NCBI GenBank assembly: GCA_034926635.1
Contig: JAYFQX010000008.1
Span: forward strand, 1 to 64,000
Direction: 5' to 3'
DNA length: 64,000 nucleotides
DNA from: Christensenella sp034926635
Lineage (GTDB): Bacteria > Bacillota > Clostridia > Christensenellales > Christensenellaceae
The position numbers were made by a program, and so were the translations under genes. This document shows, piece by piece, positions 50,101 to 59,730 of this stretch (its first letter is position 1; the number at the start of each line of letters is the position of its first letter). The notes under the pieces are model-generated. The model had not been told where the DNA came from. It searched no databases and worked only from the letters and a program-made list of their open reading frames with translations.

Positions 50101-51428
50101 ATAAAATCGCCTATGGTTACGTCAAGAAGTTTTTAGAACAAACTGGCACTCAGGCAAACGAAGCTGAGGTCAACCGTTTGGTACAGGGCGTTTCCGGGGT
50201 AAAAAAGACCACAGGACAGCATCCCGGCGGTATTGTAATTGTACCGTCTGACAGGGAAGTATATGAATTTACACCGCTGCAAAGACCGGCGGATTCACAG
50301 GATGCGGAATGGGTTACCACACATTTTGATTTTAACTCGATGCATGATATTTTGATCAAACTGGATATTCTTGGGCATGATGTTCCGACGATTATCCGTT
50401 TATTGCAGGATATGACAGGGATGGACCCGCTTACCATTCCACTTGATGATAAACCGACTATGGAGTTGTTTTCAGGTCTGAAACCGCTTGGCATTAAATC
50501 CTCTGATCTACTCGGCATCCAGACCGGGACGCTCGGCATTCCTGAATTTGGAACCAAGTTCGTTCGTCAGATGTTGATGGACACAAAACCGACGACGATG
50601 TCGGAAATTATCCGCATTAGCGGACTTTCCCACGGTACAGACGTGTGGCTTGGGAATGCACAGGATTTGATTAAAGCAGGCACATGCACCCTGCGCGAAG
50701 CAATCTGTACGCGTGATGATATTATGAATTATCTGGTCGACCGCGGTGTGGAAAAGCGGCAGGCGTTTTTCATCATGGAGGCAGTCAGAAAAGGGAAGGT
50801 TGCGAAAAACGGTTTTAACGATGACATGCAGAAGGCGCTGGATGACGCGCAGATTGCAGAGTGGTTTATTGAATCTTGTAAAAAGATCAAATATATGTTT
50901 CCAAAAGCGCATGCAGCAGCCTATGTCATCATGGCTTATCGGATTGCGTATTGCAAAGTACATTATCCGCAGGCGTTTTATGCCTCATACTTTACGGTGC
51001 GAAGCGGTGAATTTGATGCATCTTATGTTTTGGGAGGGCTTGACGACATTAAAAAGAACTGGCAGATTCTGGAAAACAAAGGAAAGACTGCTACAGCCAA
51101 TGAGAAAAACATGGCGATCATGCTGGAAGTAGCATGCGAGATGTACTTGCGGGGGATCCATTTTTTGCCAGTGGATCTGAAAAAATCCGATACGGAAAAA
51201 TTCTTGATTGAGGATGGATCTTTACGCTTACCATTTTTGTCTATTCCAAAGCTCGGTGCAAATGCCGCCCTCAAAATTGAAGAGGAACGAGATACCGCAG
51301 ATTTTCTTTCCATTGAAGATTTGCGTAAGCGTGCAAAGGTTTCTTCGGCTGTGATTGAAGAAATGCAGAAAATGGGGACGCTTACGGGTCTTACGGAAAC
51401 AAACCAGTTAAGCTTATTTGACTTGTAA
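47130..51428 (+). CDS. polC: DNA polymerase III PolC (Gram-positive replicase)
   Basis: The product is 1432 residues, full length. It is the replicative polymerase of low-GC Gram-positives. The N-terminal domain (1-220) leads to an OB fold (about 225-315), a PHP domain starting RVELHTHTQM near 328, an inserted DEDDh proofreading exonuclease (FDIETTG near 415), then the palm, with a zinc-binding CPKCKHS/CPVCGTKY segment near 898-930 and the catalytic PDIDLNFSG near 952. Start is a TTG overlapping the ispG stop (TTGA). It closes the frr-to-polC block. Confidence 0.98.
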   Translation: MNAQIKDLAKILDTIKNDSRFAEKIRFERVEYDSGNEILEAFFKTSVHLPPDEFLPLKQELADSCKNGIALYLDQSGFWDDLYEDQVVMSQYLKDFAIIKQPTLLPFLQNASMEWKDHLLTVGVMDEMSEGILHAMELPALLSGYLDLVYGEKCNVRIVCNETAAAEYAPCAAVKKLISAQKKPENPPRTIAAAKRREETSPVSAKRSRHEEQADAPMSGKMQVCDLRAGEKCTIEGEVVFTEDKELKDGELIKHKFVVCDYSASITCFFLESSKYKTKLTAPKKGQWVVVSGECSDDPFEHEKTVKVQKIGRSSHKEREDTAEVKRVELHTHTQMSAQDGVTDVAKIIKRAAQWGHKAIAITDHGVVQAFPDAANAAKQNGIRVIYGVEAYMIDDSKKVYDACDTKSFTDEYIVFDIETTGLSHIHCDITEIGAVRVVNGELKDRFQTFVRPGSPIPPKIVSLTGITDDMVKDAPLPEQALREFYDFCGRDAVLVAHNAEFDTKFIFHKSKEFGLLYENKVVDSIALCRLAFPRLKNYKLNTVAAHLRIPLDHHRAVNDAICTAEILLYCFRSFEKQGVCDMQGVNKLFTTTASGKTAKYFHTIILCKNKRGLRNLYKLISHAHLDYFYRKPRMPKSLIDAHREGLIIGSACEAGELYRAVLAGESAAKLEEIASFYDYLEIQPVGNNEFLIRNGMLAGIEDIRRCNKKIVELGKKLGKPVVATCDVHFLDPQDEYFRRIIFQVQGYDDTIQPPLYLRTTDEMLKEFSYLGEETAYEVVVENSNKIADMTEEIQLFQSDTAMPSIEGASEKITELAYRTAKERYGDPLPELIEARLKRELDSIVGHGFSVLYYSAHRLVKKSNEDGYLVGSRGSVGSSLAATMTGITEVNPLPPHYVCPKCKHSDFDVDKEKYPVGVDLPDAVCPVCGTKYIKDGYDIPFEVFLGIDADKVPDIDLNFSGEYQPVAHKYTEVLFGKGHVFRAGTISAVKDKIAYGYVKKFLEQTGTQANEAEVNRLVQGVSGVKKTTGQHPGGIVIVPSDREVYEFTPLQRPADSQDAEWVTTHFDFNSMHDILIKLDILGHDVPTIIRLLQDMTGMDPLTIPLDDKPTMELFSGLKPLGIKSSDLLGIQTGTLGIPEFGTKFVRQMLMDTKPTTMSEIIRISGLSHGTDVWLGNAQDLIKAGTCTLREAICTRDDIMNYLVDRGVEKRQAFFIMEAVRKGKVAKNGFNDDMQKALDDAQIAEWFIESCKKIKYMFPKAHAAAYVIMAYRIAYCKVHYPQAFYASYFTVRSGEFDASYVLGGLDDIKKNWQILENKGKTATANEKNMAIMLEVACEMYLRGIHFLPVDLKKSDTEKFLIEDGSLRLPFLSIPKLGANAALKIEEERDTADFLSIEDLRKRAKVSSAVIEEMQKMGTLTGLTETNQLSLFDL

Positions 51429-51439
51429 GACGGAAAGAA

Positions 51440-51468
51440 TTGACTATTGAAGCGGTGGGATTTATAAT
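51440..51468 (+). promoter_or_regulatory. secDF promoter
   Basis: TTGACT (51440-51445), 17-base spacer, TATAAT (51463-51468). The leader of about 120 bases has a GCGGA/TCCGC hairpin near 51543-51559. Confidence 0.8.
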
Positions 51469-51595
51469 AGATAAGTGAGTTTTTGCGGGGTTGTATTCGT
51501 ATCGTTCTTATCAAGCGACTGCAATTCCGTTTTTCACCATAGGCGGATTGATCTTCCGCAATGATTTGCAAAGAAGAGTAATGGGAGGAACGGCA

Positions 51596-52906
51596 ATGAA
51601 AAAACGGAGCCTTATTGGTATTATCGTTACATTTGTACTGATCGTTTTGTTATGCCTGTTTATTGTGAATGGTTTCTCGGTAGGTGTTTACGATGTCAAA
51701 CCATTGAACGGTATTCAGCAGGGGCTTGACCTGACGGGCGGTGTGTATACGGTATATCAGGCTGACGACACGTCCGTAGAGAATTTTGACCAGAAAATGG
51801 AAGGCGCGATGTTGGTATTACGAGAACGTCTCGATTCCAAAGGTTTTACAGAAGCGACGATCACACGTCAGGGAACAGATAAAATCAGGGTAGAAATCCC
51901 CATTAACAGTTCCAGCGAGATTAAAGACCCGAATGAGGTGGCACAGTTTATCGGTACTCCCGCAAAATTAGCGTTTGTTGATCCTGACGGAAATACCATC
52001 TTGGAAGGCGATCAAATTAGCATGGCGCAGGTCCAAATGGATAACAACAAACAATATGTGGTTGCTTTTGAATTAAATGAAGAAGGAACAAAAGCATTTG
52101 CAGAAGCGACCAAAAAGTTTTTAAATCAGACGATCTCAATTACGATCGACGGCGAGGTTATTTCTTCCCCGACGGTTGAGTCTGTGATCAGCGGTGGAAA
52201 AGGTGTCATTAACGGCGGAACCAAAGGCTTTACTTATGATGAAGCAAACAACCTTGCACTGCAGATCGAAAGTGGCGCGTTGCCGCTTGACTTAAGCGAG
52301 GTAGAGGTTCGTTCCATCAGCGCGACGCTGGGCTTTAACGCTCTTGAAAACAGCATTATGGCAGGTCTGATCGGTATTGCGATTATTTTCATCTTTATGT
52401 TGATTGTATACCGCATTCCCGGTTTGGTGGCATGTATGGCGCTTGCGGTTTATACTTGCATCGTGATGCTGCTTTTGGGAAGTGTCCCGGGTGTACAGCT
52501 AACGCTGCCTGGCATTGCAGGTATTATTCTTGGTATTGGTATGGCGGTCGATGCAAATGTTATCATATTTGAGCGATTCAAGGAAGAATTCCGAACGGGA
52601 AAGACGCTCAGGACTTCTTTTAATGCAGGCTTTAAAAAAGCGTTTGTTACGATCCTTGACTCCAACGTTACAACGCTGATTTGTGCGATCGTGCTTGCAG
52701 TATTCGGCACGGGTCAGCTTAAGAGCTTTGCTTACACTTTGATTATCAGTATCGTGGTATCTATGATTTCCGCGCTGCTTATTACAAAGGGTATTTTGAA
52801 AATGTTTATTAATCTTAATCTGAAAAACCCAAATCTTTATATGGCGAAAGCAAAAGAGATCCGCGCGGCTGCAAAGGCTGCAAAAGAAGGGGGTACGGCG
52901 CAATGA
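51596..52906 (+). CDS. secD: Protein translocase subunit SecD
   Basis: The product is 436 residues, an RND-type membrane protein that, with SecF, uses the proton gradient to help protein export. The first helix (residues 7-28) is followed by the large P1 domain with NGIQQGLDLTGGVYTVY near 37-53, then five helices in the C-terminal half including the GIGMAVDANVIIFERFKEE motif near 311-329. The ATG at 51596 with GGGAGGA is used; the longer frame from 51491 reads through the leader. secF overlaps by ATGA. Confidence 0.96.
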   Translation: MKKRSLIGIIVTFVLIVLLCLFIVNGFSVGVYDVKPLNGIQQGLDLTGGVYTVYQADDTSVENFDQKMEGAMLVLRERLDSKGFTEATITRQGTDKIRVEIPINSSSEIKDPNEVAQFIGTPAKLAFVDPDGNTILEGDQISMAQVQMDNNKQYVVAFELNEEGTKAFAEATKKFLNQTISITIDGEVISSPTVESVISGGKGVINGGTKGFTYDEANNLALQIESGALPLDLSEVEVRSISATLGFNALENSIMAGLIGIAIIFIFMLIVYRIPGLVACMALAVYTCIVMLLLGSVPGVQLTLPGIAGIILGIGMAVDANVIIFERFKEEFRTGKTLRTSFNAGFKKAFVTILDSNVTTLICAIVLAVFGTGQLKSFAYTLIISIVVSMISALLITKGILKMFINLNLKNPNLYMAKAKEIRAAAKAAKEGGTAQ

Positions 52907-53835
52907 TTACAAAGAATTTTAAATGGTTTGCACTGGTACCGATTATCATTATTATTTTAGGGGTTATATTTGGCGCAGTAAACGGTGGACTTAACCTCGG
53001 TATTGATTTTACCGGCGGCAGTATCACAACAATTGAGTTCGGCGGCGATTTTGATACGAATGTTGTAAAACAAGCGCTGGAAGAAAACGGCATGGGAGAT
53101 TCCCCGATCGTTAAGGCAGGGGAAGGTTATACGCAGGCAGAAGTACGAATGCGTATAACAGAAGATGAAGATGGACAGGCTGCTTTAAATACGGCGATCC
53201 TGCAAAAAATTCAGGAGACATACCCGGATGCGACGATCGTTACGGTTGACCGCGTAGGGGGAGTTACAAGCTCTGAGCTTGTCCGCAATGCAATTTTGGC
53301 GGTAGCAGTAGCATGTGCATTAATGCTTGTTTATATCTGGATCAGGTTCCAGCTTTACAACGGAATTGCGGCTGTTATTACGCTGCTGCATGACGTACTG
53401 ATTATGATCGCTTTTGTTGCGATTTTCAGAATACAGATCAACAGTACGTTCATTGCGGCGTGTCTTACGATTGTAGGTTATTCCATCAATAATACTATTG
53501 TAATTTTTGATAGGGTAAGGGATAATCTTGATACGATGGGATTAAAGAAGTATTCGCGTGCGCAAATCGCCAATACAAGTATCAAAGAGACCTTGACGCG
53601 GACGATCAATACTTCCGTTACGACCTTGATCATGATCGTCTCGTTATACATTTTTGGCGTCAGCACGATCAAAGAGTTTGCGCTTCCGATTATCGTAGGC
53701 TTGCTGGCCGGCGTATATTCGTCAATCTTCATGGCTGCTCCGATCTGGGCGCTCCTTGCGGACAGGTTCGACAAAAAGCATAAATCAAAGAAAACGTCAA
53801 AAGCCAAAAATACAAAAAAAGCTGCAAAAGCATAA
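52903..53835 (+). CDS. secF: Protein translocase subunit SecF
   Basis: The product is 310 residues with six helices. The periplasmic-side domain after helix 1 has NLGIDFTGGS near 31-40, and the helix 4 signature GYSINNTIVIFDRVRDN is near 193-209. The C-terminal tail is Lys-rich. secD and secF are separate genes here, unlike the fused Bacillus SecDF. Confidence 0.96.
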   Translation: MITKNFKWFALVPIIIIILGVIFGAVNGGLNLGIDFTGGSITTIEFGGDFDTNVVKQALEENGMGDSPIVKAGEGYTQAEVRMRITEDEDGQAALNTAILQKIQETYPDATIVTVDRVGGVTSSELVRNAILAVAVACALMLVYIWIRFQLYNGIAAVITLLHDVLIMIAFVAIFRIQINSTFIAACLTIVGYSINNTIVIFDRVRDNLDTMGLKKYSRAQIANTSIKETLTRTINTSVTTLIMIVSLYIFGVSTIKEFALPIIVGLLAGVYSSIFMAAPIWALLADRFDKKHKSKKTSKAKNTKKAAKA

Positions 53836-53861
53836 GGATGTATATAAAATAAATGAAGCAG

Positions 53862-53892
53862 AAAAGACCTTCTGGGACAGGAGGTCTTTTTT
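53862..53892 (+). terminator. Terminator of secD-secF
   Basis: AAAAGACCT and AGGTCTTTTTT form a stem around TCTGGGACAGG. Confidence 0.75.
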
Positions 53893-53910
53893 GGAAATAA
53901 GGGATAGATT

Positions 53911-55926
53911 ATGCGGTACATATTAAAGCAAAAAACACAATTGAATCGCAATGCAGCGGCCATGGACGCTCTGCAAAAAGAGCTTGGAATATCCAAAGTT
54001 ATGGCTGGGCTTCTTTGCGCTCGTGGAATTTTGAATGTAGCTGACGCGCATAGGTTTCTTAATCCCGATATATCCCAGCTCTGCGATCCGTTTTTGTTTC
54101 GGGATATGCATGATGCAGTCAGTATGGTAAAGCATATGCTGGCTACCAAGGCCAAGATATGTATTTACGGCGATTATGACGCAGACGGGACTTCTGCCTG
54201 CGCGATTATGTCCCGAGCGTTAAAAGCGATGGGAGGAAGCCCAAAGATATTTTTACCGAGCAGGATGGAGCACGGGTATGGTCTTTCTGTCGAGAATGTG
54301 GAAGCGCTTCAGGGAACAGACCTTCTGATCACAGTAGATTGCGGGATTACAAACACAGCGGAAATTGCACGCGCACATGCGCTTGGGATGAAGACAATTA
54401 TCACAGACCACCATGAATGCCCGCCTGTTTTACCGAAGGCGGATTTCATTTTGAATCCAAAGAGAGAAGGCGAGACCTATCCGTTTTTAAACTTGTGCGG
54501 CGCAGGTGTAGCTTTTCAGTTTGCAAGAGCACTGCTTGGTGATGCAGCATTGCAATGGATAGATATCGCGGCGCTTGCAACGATTGCAGACATTGTGCCT
54601 TTACAAGGGGAAAACAGGATAATTGCTGCAGCGGGATTAAAAAAAATGAACGAGAACCCGAACGCCGGAATTGCAGCGCTTGCAAAAAAAGCATGCCCTA
54701 AACGACAGGAGCTGGATGCACAGTCAGTCTCGTTTACACTTGCCCCGCGGATTAATGCTGCAGGAAGGATTTCCACAGCGCGTATCGCATTTGATTTGCT
54801 TTCGGAAGACGATGACAAAAAACTGGATCAATTATCGGATCAACTATGCAAACTCAATCTAGACAGGCAGGACAGGCAGGAAAAAGTTGTAAAAGAAGCG
54901 CTGCAAATGGCCGCAGAATCAGAATATGACAGGGCAATCGTGTTGGCAAACAGTGAATGGGATATCGGGATTGTCGGTCTCGCAGCCTCCAAAATTGCAG
55001 AAAAATATACACGACCGACAGTTTTATTAGGGCAGTCAGAACAGGAAGGTGTTTATACTGGTTCTGCGCGAAGCATTGATGGCGTTAATATTTATGAGGC
55101 GCTGCATGTGCAATCACATCTTTATGAAAAATTCGGAGGGCATGCGGGGGCGGCAGGTCTCACTTTAAAAAAAGAAAATATCGATGTGTTGAGAAAGCGC
55201 CTTAATTCATTTTTAAGAGAAAAATATTCGGATGATATCTTCAGACCGGTAAAATATTTTGATATGCAGATAAAGATCCCTGAAATCAGCGAAAAAATGA
55301 TCAATGAGCTTGATCTTTTAAAACCTTTTGGGCATAAGAATGAGCCGGTGGAATTTCTGATCAAGAATTCTTCTGTGACGGATATCAGACCGATTGGGGA
55401 CGATAAACATGCAAAGTTTAATTTGCTTGATAAGAATAAAATTCTTAATGCCGTTGCTTTTGGAATACAAGCACAGACAATTCCGCAGCGTGCGGATATC
55501 GTCGGTACGCTCAGCATCAATTCCTATGATGGAAAACCCCAGATGGTCGTTAATACTTTTTCCTATGAGGAAAGCCAGACAGTACAATATGAGCGGGCGC
55601 AGACATATCTGTTGCAATCGGAAAAAAATGAAATTATGCCGGGAGAAAAAGATAGATATTTTGTAACGCGGGAAGGATTACTGGAGTTATTTGTGATCCT
55701 GCGTGGGATCAGCGAAAAAGGCACTGTATTTTCGGATATGGGGGCAATCGTTTTGTTCCTGCGAAAATACCTGCCGGATATGGATGCAGGAAAGATGGCT
55801 TTCGCGTTTTTAGTTCTCCAACAAATTGGATTGCTAGAAGTGAAAAAAAATGATAGAATACACATTGTGATAAAAAACGGAAAGCGCGATTTGAACGATA
55901 GTGGGCTATATCGCCGTTTTCTTTAA
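53911..55926 (+). CDS. recJ: Single-stranded-DNA exonuclease RecJ
   Basis: The product is 671 residues; Bacillus RecJ is about 785, so the C-terminal part is shorter. The DHH phosphoesterase core has YGDYDADGTSA near 87-97, DCGITN near 145 and DHHE near 170, then the DHHA1 domain with GGHAGAAGLTL near 411 and an OB-fold. The enzyme degrades 5' ends in recombination and mismatch repair. apt starts 12 bases downstream. Confidence 0.95.
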   Translation: MRYILKQKTQLNRNAAAMDALQKELGISKVMAGLLCARGILNVADAHRFLNPDISQLCDPFLFRDMHDAVSMVKHMLATKAKICIYGDYDADGTSACAIMSRALKAMGGSPKIFLPSRMEHGYGLSVENVEALQGTDLLITVDCGITNTAEIARAHALGMKTIITDHHECPPVLPKADFILNPKREGETYPFLNLCGAGVAFQFARALLGDAALQWIDIAALATIADIVPLQGENRIIAAAGLKKMNENPNAGIAALAKKACPKRQELDAQSVSFTLAPRINAAGRISTARIAFDLLSEDDDKKLDQLSDQLCKLNLDRQDRQEKVVKEALQMAAESEYDRAIVLANSEWDIGIVGLAASKIAEKYTRPTVLLGQSEQEGVYTGSARSIDGVNIYEALHVQSHLYEKFGGHAGAAGLTLKKENIDVLRKRLNSFLREKYSDDIFRPVKYFDMQIKIPEISEKMINELDLLKPFGHKNEPVEFLIKNSSVTDIRPIGDDKHAKFNLLDKNKILNAVAFGIQAQTIPQRADIVGTLSINSYDGKPQMVVNTFSYEESQTVQYERAQTYLLQSEKNEIMPGEKDRYFVTREGLLELFVILRGISEKGTVFSDMGAIVLFLRKYLPDMDAGKMAFAFLVLQQIGLLEVKKNDRIHIVIKNGKRDLNDSGLYRRFL

Positions 55927-55938
55927 GGAGAATGTGAA

Positions 55939-56451
55939 ATGGATTTAAAAGGGAAAATAAGAAACATCTACAACTTTCCGGAAGAAGGGGTAATCTTTCG
56001 GGACATCACAACGATGATCAAGGATGCGGATGCATTCGCTTACGTGATCGATGAACTTGCAAAGCATATCGAACAAGATCATATCGATATGATCCTCGTT
56101 TTGGACGCACGTGGATTCTTGTTTGGAGCGCCGGTAGCATATAAGCTCCATAAGGGAATCGTTCCCGTAAGGAAAGCCGGAAAACTGCCAGCAGAAGCCT
56201 ATCATGTGGAATATCAGCTGGAATATGGCGCAGATAAATTTGAGATGCATACAGATGCAATCGAAAAGGGGATGCGTGTTGCGATCTTTGATGATCTGCT
56301 TGCAACAGGCGGTACGGCAAAGGCTGCCTGCGATCTAGTAGAGATGGCTGGCGGTGAAGTAGCTTCCATTAATTTTGTAATTGAACTGAAAGACCTGAAA
56401 GGGCGCGCTGCGCTTGAGGGATATAACGTCTATTCCATGGTTGAATATTAA
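55939..56451 (+). CDS. apt: Adenine phosphoribosyltransferase
   Basis: The product is 170 residues. It salvages adenine to AMP with PRPP. The N-terminal FPEEGVIFRDIT and the PRPP loop IFDDLLATGGTAKA near 119-132 are clear. The recJ-apt-rel order is widespread in Firmicutes. AAGGAG precedes the ATG. Confidence 0.96.
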   Translation: MDLKGKIRNIYNFPEEGVIFRDITTMIKDADAFAYVIDELAKHIEQDHIDMILVLDARGFLFGAPVAYKLHKGIVPVRKAGKLPAEAYHVEYQLEYGADKFEMHTDAIEKGMRVAIFDDLLATGGTAKAACDLVEMAGGEVASINFVIELKDLKGRAALEGYNVYSMVEY

Positions 56452-56472
56452 GAAATAAGGCAGAGGACGAAG

Positions 56473-58620
56473 TTGGCGACTGATTATTACAAGGATTTTA
56501 TCCGCAGGCATAAGCTGGATTATGACCCGGAAGTAGAAAAAGCATTTCAGATGGCGGAGCACGCCCACGCGGGGCAGCTGCGTCATTCTGGCGAGCCTTT
56601 TTTTACCCATCCTTTGGCAGTCGCCGACATCATCGCCGATCTTGGATTGGATAACACAACGATTATCGCGGGGATATTGCATGATGCGGTAGAAGATACG
56701 TTGCTGACGGTAGAAGACATCAGCAGAGAATTTAACCCGGAAATCGCCAAGCTGGTAGACGGTGTAACCAAGCTGAAAAACTATGAATTTAAAACCCGCG
56801 AGGAGCAGCAATGGGAAAGCCTTCGTAAGATGTTTCTTGCCATGGCTTCCGATATCCGTGTGGTGATCATTAAACTTGCGGATCGCCTGCATAATATGCG
56901 CACGCTGAAATACCAGTCCGAGAATAAGCAGATCGAAAAGGCAACGGAAACGCTGGAAATATATGCGCCGCTTGCACATCGTCTTGGGATCAGCGCCATA
57001 AAATGGGAGCTGGAGGATCTATCCCTTAAATTTTTGCACCCTGATGATTATTTTGAAATTGCCAATAAAATTGCAGCAACGAGGCTTGATAGAGAAAAGC
57101 AAATCAATTCCGTTATCCTCAAGCTAGAAGATAAATTGGCCGATATGAAGATTAAGGCGGAAATCGAAGGACGACCAAAGCATATTTATAGCATTTATAA
57201 AAAAATGCGCGATAAGCATAAGGTGTTTGAAGAGGTCTATGACCTGATTGCTATCCGTATTATTGTGTCCAGCGTTAAGGATTGTTACGGTGTGTTGGGG
57301 CTTGTGCATACCATGTGGAAGCCGATCCCGCTCCGTTTTAAAGATTATATTGCCGTACCCAAACAGAATATGTATCAATCGCTGCACACCACACTTTTGG
57401 GGGATGACGGAAAGCCTTTTGAGGTGCAGATCAGGACATATGATATGCACCGTACCGCAGAATATGGAATTGCCGCACACTGGAAATATAAAGAAGGAAC
57501 CAAGGGCGGAAGCGATATGGACGATAAGCTTTCGTGGCTCCGGGAATTAATGGAGTGGCAGAACGACCTTAAGGATTCCAAAGAATTTATGGAAACCCTG
57601 AAGGTGGATTTGTTTTCTGAAAACGTGTTTGTATTCACGCCTAAGGGAGATGTAAAGGACTTTGTATACGGTTCGACGCCTCTGGATTTTGCCTATAGTA
57701 TTCATAGTGCGATCGGCAATCATTGTATCGGCGCGAAAGCAAACGGTAAGCTGGTGCCCCTCGATTACGTAATGCAGACGGGCGATATTATGGAGATCGT
57801 TACTTCTCATAATGCCGCGCCCAGCCGCGACTGGCTTAAGTTTGTAAAAACCACGCCGGCGCGCAGCAAAATAAAACAGTGGTTTAAAAAACAATTAAAA
57901 GAAGAGAATATTGTCAAAGGCCGCGAAATGCTGGAAAAAGAAGCCAAGCGGCAAGGTTACCAATTGCATGAGCTTATGAACAGCAACTGGCTTAGCGTAC
58001 TTTATAAGCGTTTTACACTGAATTCAATGGACGATATGTTTGCCGCGGTGGGTTATGGGTCTATTTCTGTAAACCAAATTCTGCTCAAGCTGATAGAGCA
58101 ATATAAAATTGCGCATAAAATCGACACCGGCTCGGACGACCTGAAGATCGTGCGAAGGACCGGCAAAGGAGCGGAAGGAGATATTACGGTAAAAGGCAAC
58201 ACAGGACTGGCTGTACGTTTTGCAAAATGCTGTAATCCTGTGCCGGGCGACGATATTATCGGATATATTACGCGGGGACGCGGCGTATGCGTCCACACAA
58301 AAGATTGTAAGAACCTCAAGGATATGAGCGTGGATAAGGAACGCCTGATCGATGTTGCGTGGGTGGCGGATCAAAGCACAAGTTATAATGTTGAAGTACA
58401 GATTGTCGCAAATGACAGACCTGGGCTCATGGTGGAAATTTCACAGGCGATGTATAACGCCAATCGTGATATCACTGCGATCAACGCGCATTCCGCAAAA
58501 AATGGCACTGCGACAATATCGTTGCGGTCAAACATTACATCGGTGGACGACCTTAACGATTTGATGAATAAGCTCCGCGGGCTAAAAGGTGTGCGGGATG
58601 TATTCCGTGTGAACTATTAG
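56473..58620 (+). CDS. rel: Bifunctional (p)ppGpp synthetase/hydrolase Rel
   Basis: The product is 715 residues. The HD hydrolase domain (about 30-190) shows THPLAVADI and LHDAVEDT; the synthetase domain (about 200-340) has RFKDYIAVPK (RxKD, the bifunctional form) and YQSLHTT; a TGS domain (about 385-450) and a C-terminal ACT domain (about 640-715) follow. It makes and breaks the stringent-response alarmone. TTG start at 56473. dtd follows by 9 bases. Confidence 0.97.
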   Translation: MATDYYKDFIRRHKLDYDPEVEKAFQMAEHAHAGQLRHSGEPFFTHPLAVADIIADLGLDNTTIIAGILHDAVEDTLLTVEDISREFNPEIAKLVDGVTKLKNYEFKTREEQQWESLRKMFLAMASDIRVVIIKLADRLHNMRTLKYQSENKQIEKATETLEIYAPLAHRLGISAIKWELEDLSLKFLHPDDYFEIANKIAATRLDREKQINSVILKLEDKLADMKIKAEIEGRPKHIYSIYKKMRDKHKVFEEVYDLIAIRIIVSSVKDCYGVLGLVHTMWKPIPLRFKDYIAVPKQNMYQSLHTTLLGDDGKPFEVQIRTYDMHRTAEYGIAAHWKYKEGTKGGSDMDDKLSWLRELMEWQNDLKDSKEFMETLKVDLFSENVFVFTPKGDVKDFVYGSTPLDFAYSIHSAIGNHCIGAKANGKLVPLDYVMQTGDIMEIVTSHNAAPSRDWLKFVKTTPARSKIKQWFKKQLKEENIVKGREMLEKEAKRQGYQLHELMNSNWLSVLYKRFTLNSMDDMFAAVGYGSISVNQILLKLIEQYKIAHKIDTGSDDLKIVRRTGKGAEGDITVKGNTGLAVRFAKCCNPVPGDDIIGYITRGRGVCVHTKDCKNLKDMSVDKERLIDVAWVADQSTSYNVEVQIVANDRPGLMVEISQAMYNANRDITAINAHSAKNGTATISLRSNITSVDDLNDLMNKLRGLKGVRDVFRVNY

Positions 58621-58629
58621 GAGGCTGTT

Positions 58630-59079
58630 ATGCGGGCGGTGGTACAACGCGTAAAAAAAGCGTCGGTCTCGGTAAGCAGCGAGGATATTGCTGAGATTCA
58701 CAATGGTATTTTGATTTTGCTTGGGGTATCTGAATCCGATACGGAAAAGGATATTGATTATATTGTAGAAAAGTGTGTCAACCTTCGTGTTTTTGACGAT
58801 GCGCAGGGCGTGATGAATCTTTCCGTTGCGGATATTGGCGGCGAAGTATTACTGGTTTCACAGTTTACACTTTATGGAGACGTACGGAAGGGACGCAGAC
58901 CGAGTTATACTGAGGCTGCAAGACCGGACGCGGCGGCAGGCTTGTTTGCGCAGGCGGCAGCGGCGTTTCGGCAGAAGTATCCAAAATTACAGACTGGAAA
59001 ATTCCAGGCGGAAATGGAAGTAAGCCTTGTCAACGACGGTCCGGTAACGATTTTGCTGGACAGTAAAAAATTTTTTTGA
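58630..59079 (+). CDS. dtd: D-aminoacyl-tRNA deacylase
   Basis: The product is 149 residues. It removes D-amino acids from mischarged tRNA. The active-site motifs SQFTLYGD near 77-84 and GPVTILLDS near 137-145 are present; MRAVVQRVKKASV is the typical N-terminus. AGGAGG is just before the ATG. Its partner position after rel is conserved. Confidence 0.97.
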   Translation: MRAVVQRVKKASVSVSSEDIAEIHNGILILLGVSESDTEKDIDYIVEKCVNLRVFDDAQGVMNLSVADIGGEVLLVSQFTLYGDVRKGRRPSYTEAARPDAAAGLFAQAAAAFRQKYPKLQTGKFQAEMEVSLVNDGPVTILLDSKKFF

Positions 59080-59090
59080 GGGATGCTAAC

Positions 59091-59726
59091 ATGTTGATCG
59101 ATACAGTGATTACAGGACGGGAAACAGGTCTTTTTGAAAATTGTTATATTGTGCGCGCGGATGACAGCAGCGATGCGGTCGTCATTGATCCGGGTGACGG
59201 ATACGATGCCATCTTAAGGCAAATAGAAAAACAGGGGCTTACGGTTTCGTACATTTTACTGACGCACGGGCATGCGGATCATATTGCGGCAGCTGCGGAA
59301 TTAAAAGAAAAATACGGCGCAAAGATCGCAGTGCATAAGCTGGATGCATTGATGCTGACAGACCCTATGAAAAACCTTTCTCAATTTATGGGACGTGCCG
59401 TGAACGTCGGTAAGCCGGATATACTGCTGGAGGACGGAAACATCATGGATGCAGCGGGGCTTTCGTTTGCGGTAAAGCATACACCCGGGCATACACCGGG
59501 AGGCTGCTGTTTTATTGTGGAAGCAGAGAATATCATTTTTTCCGGGGATACGCTGTTTGCTGGTTCTATGGGCAGAGTGGATTTTCCGGGGAGCAGTGAG
59601 CCGGACATGCTGCGTTCTTTGAAGGCGTTAGCTGAGCTTCCGGGTGATTACCGGGTGCTTTCCGGGCATGGGCAGGAAACAACGCTGGATGCGGAACGAA
59701 GGTTCAATCCGTATATGAGGGGCTGA
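59091..59726 (+). CDS. Metallo-beta-lactamase-fold hydrolase (glyoxalase II-like)
   Basis: The product is 211 residues. The zinc motif THGHADH (near 59-65), a GHTPGG segment near 138, and FSGDTLF near 153-159 mark the YqgX/GloB-like group of MBL hydrolases. The true substrate is not known. An ATG at 59091 with GAGGGA 7 bases upstream is used; a TTG at 59076 overlaps dtd. Confidence 0.92.
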   Translation: MLIDTVITGRETGLFENCYIVRADDSSDAVVIDPGDGYDAILRQIEKQGLTVSYILLTHGHADHIAAAAELKEKYGAKIAVHKLDALMLTDPMKNLSQFMGRAVNVGKPDILLEDGNIMDAAGLSFAVKHTPGHTPGGCCFIVEAENIIFSGDTLFAGSMGRVDFPGSSEPDMLRSLKALAELPGDYRVLSGHGQETTLDAERRFNPYMRG

Positions 59727-59730
59727 TTTC

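Noticed and set aside
51491..51595. N-terminal extension of SecD or a short upstream peptide
   Set aside because: No ribosome site for the TTG at 51491, it would place 35 extra residues before the first SecD membrane helix, and GGGAGGA sits just before the ATG at 51596.
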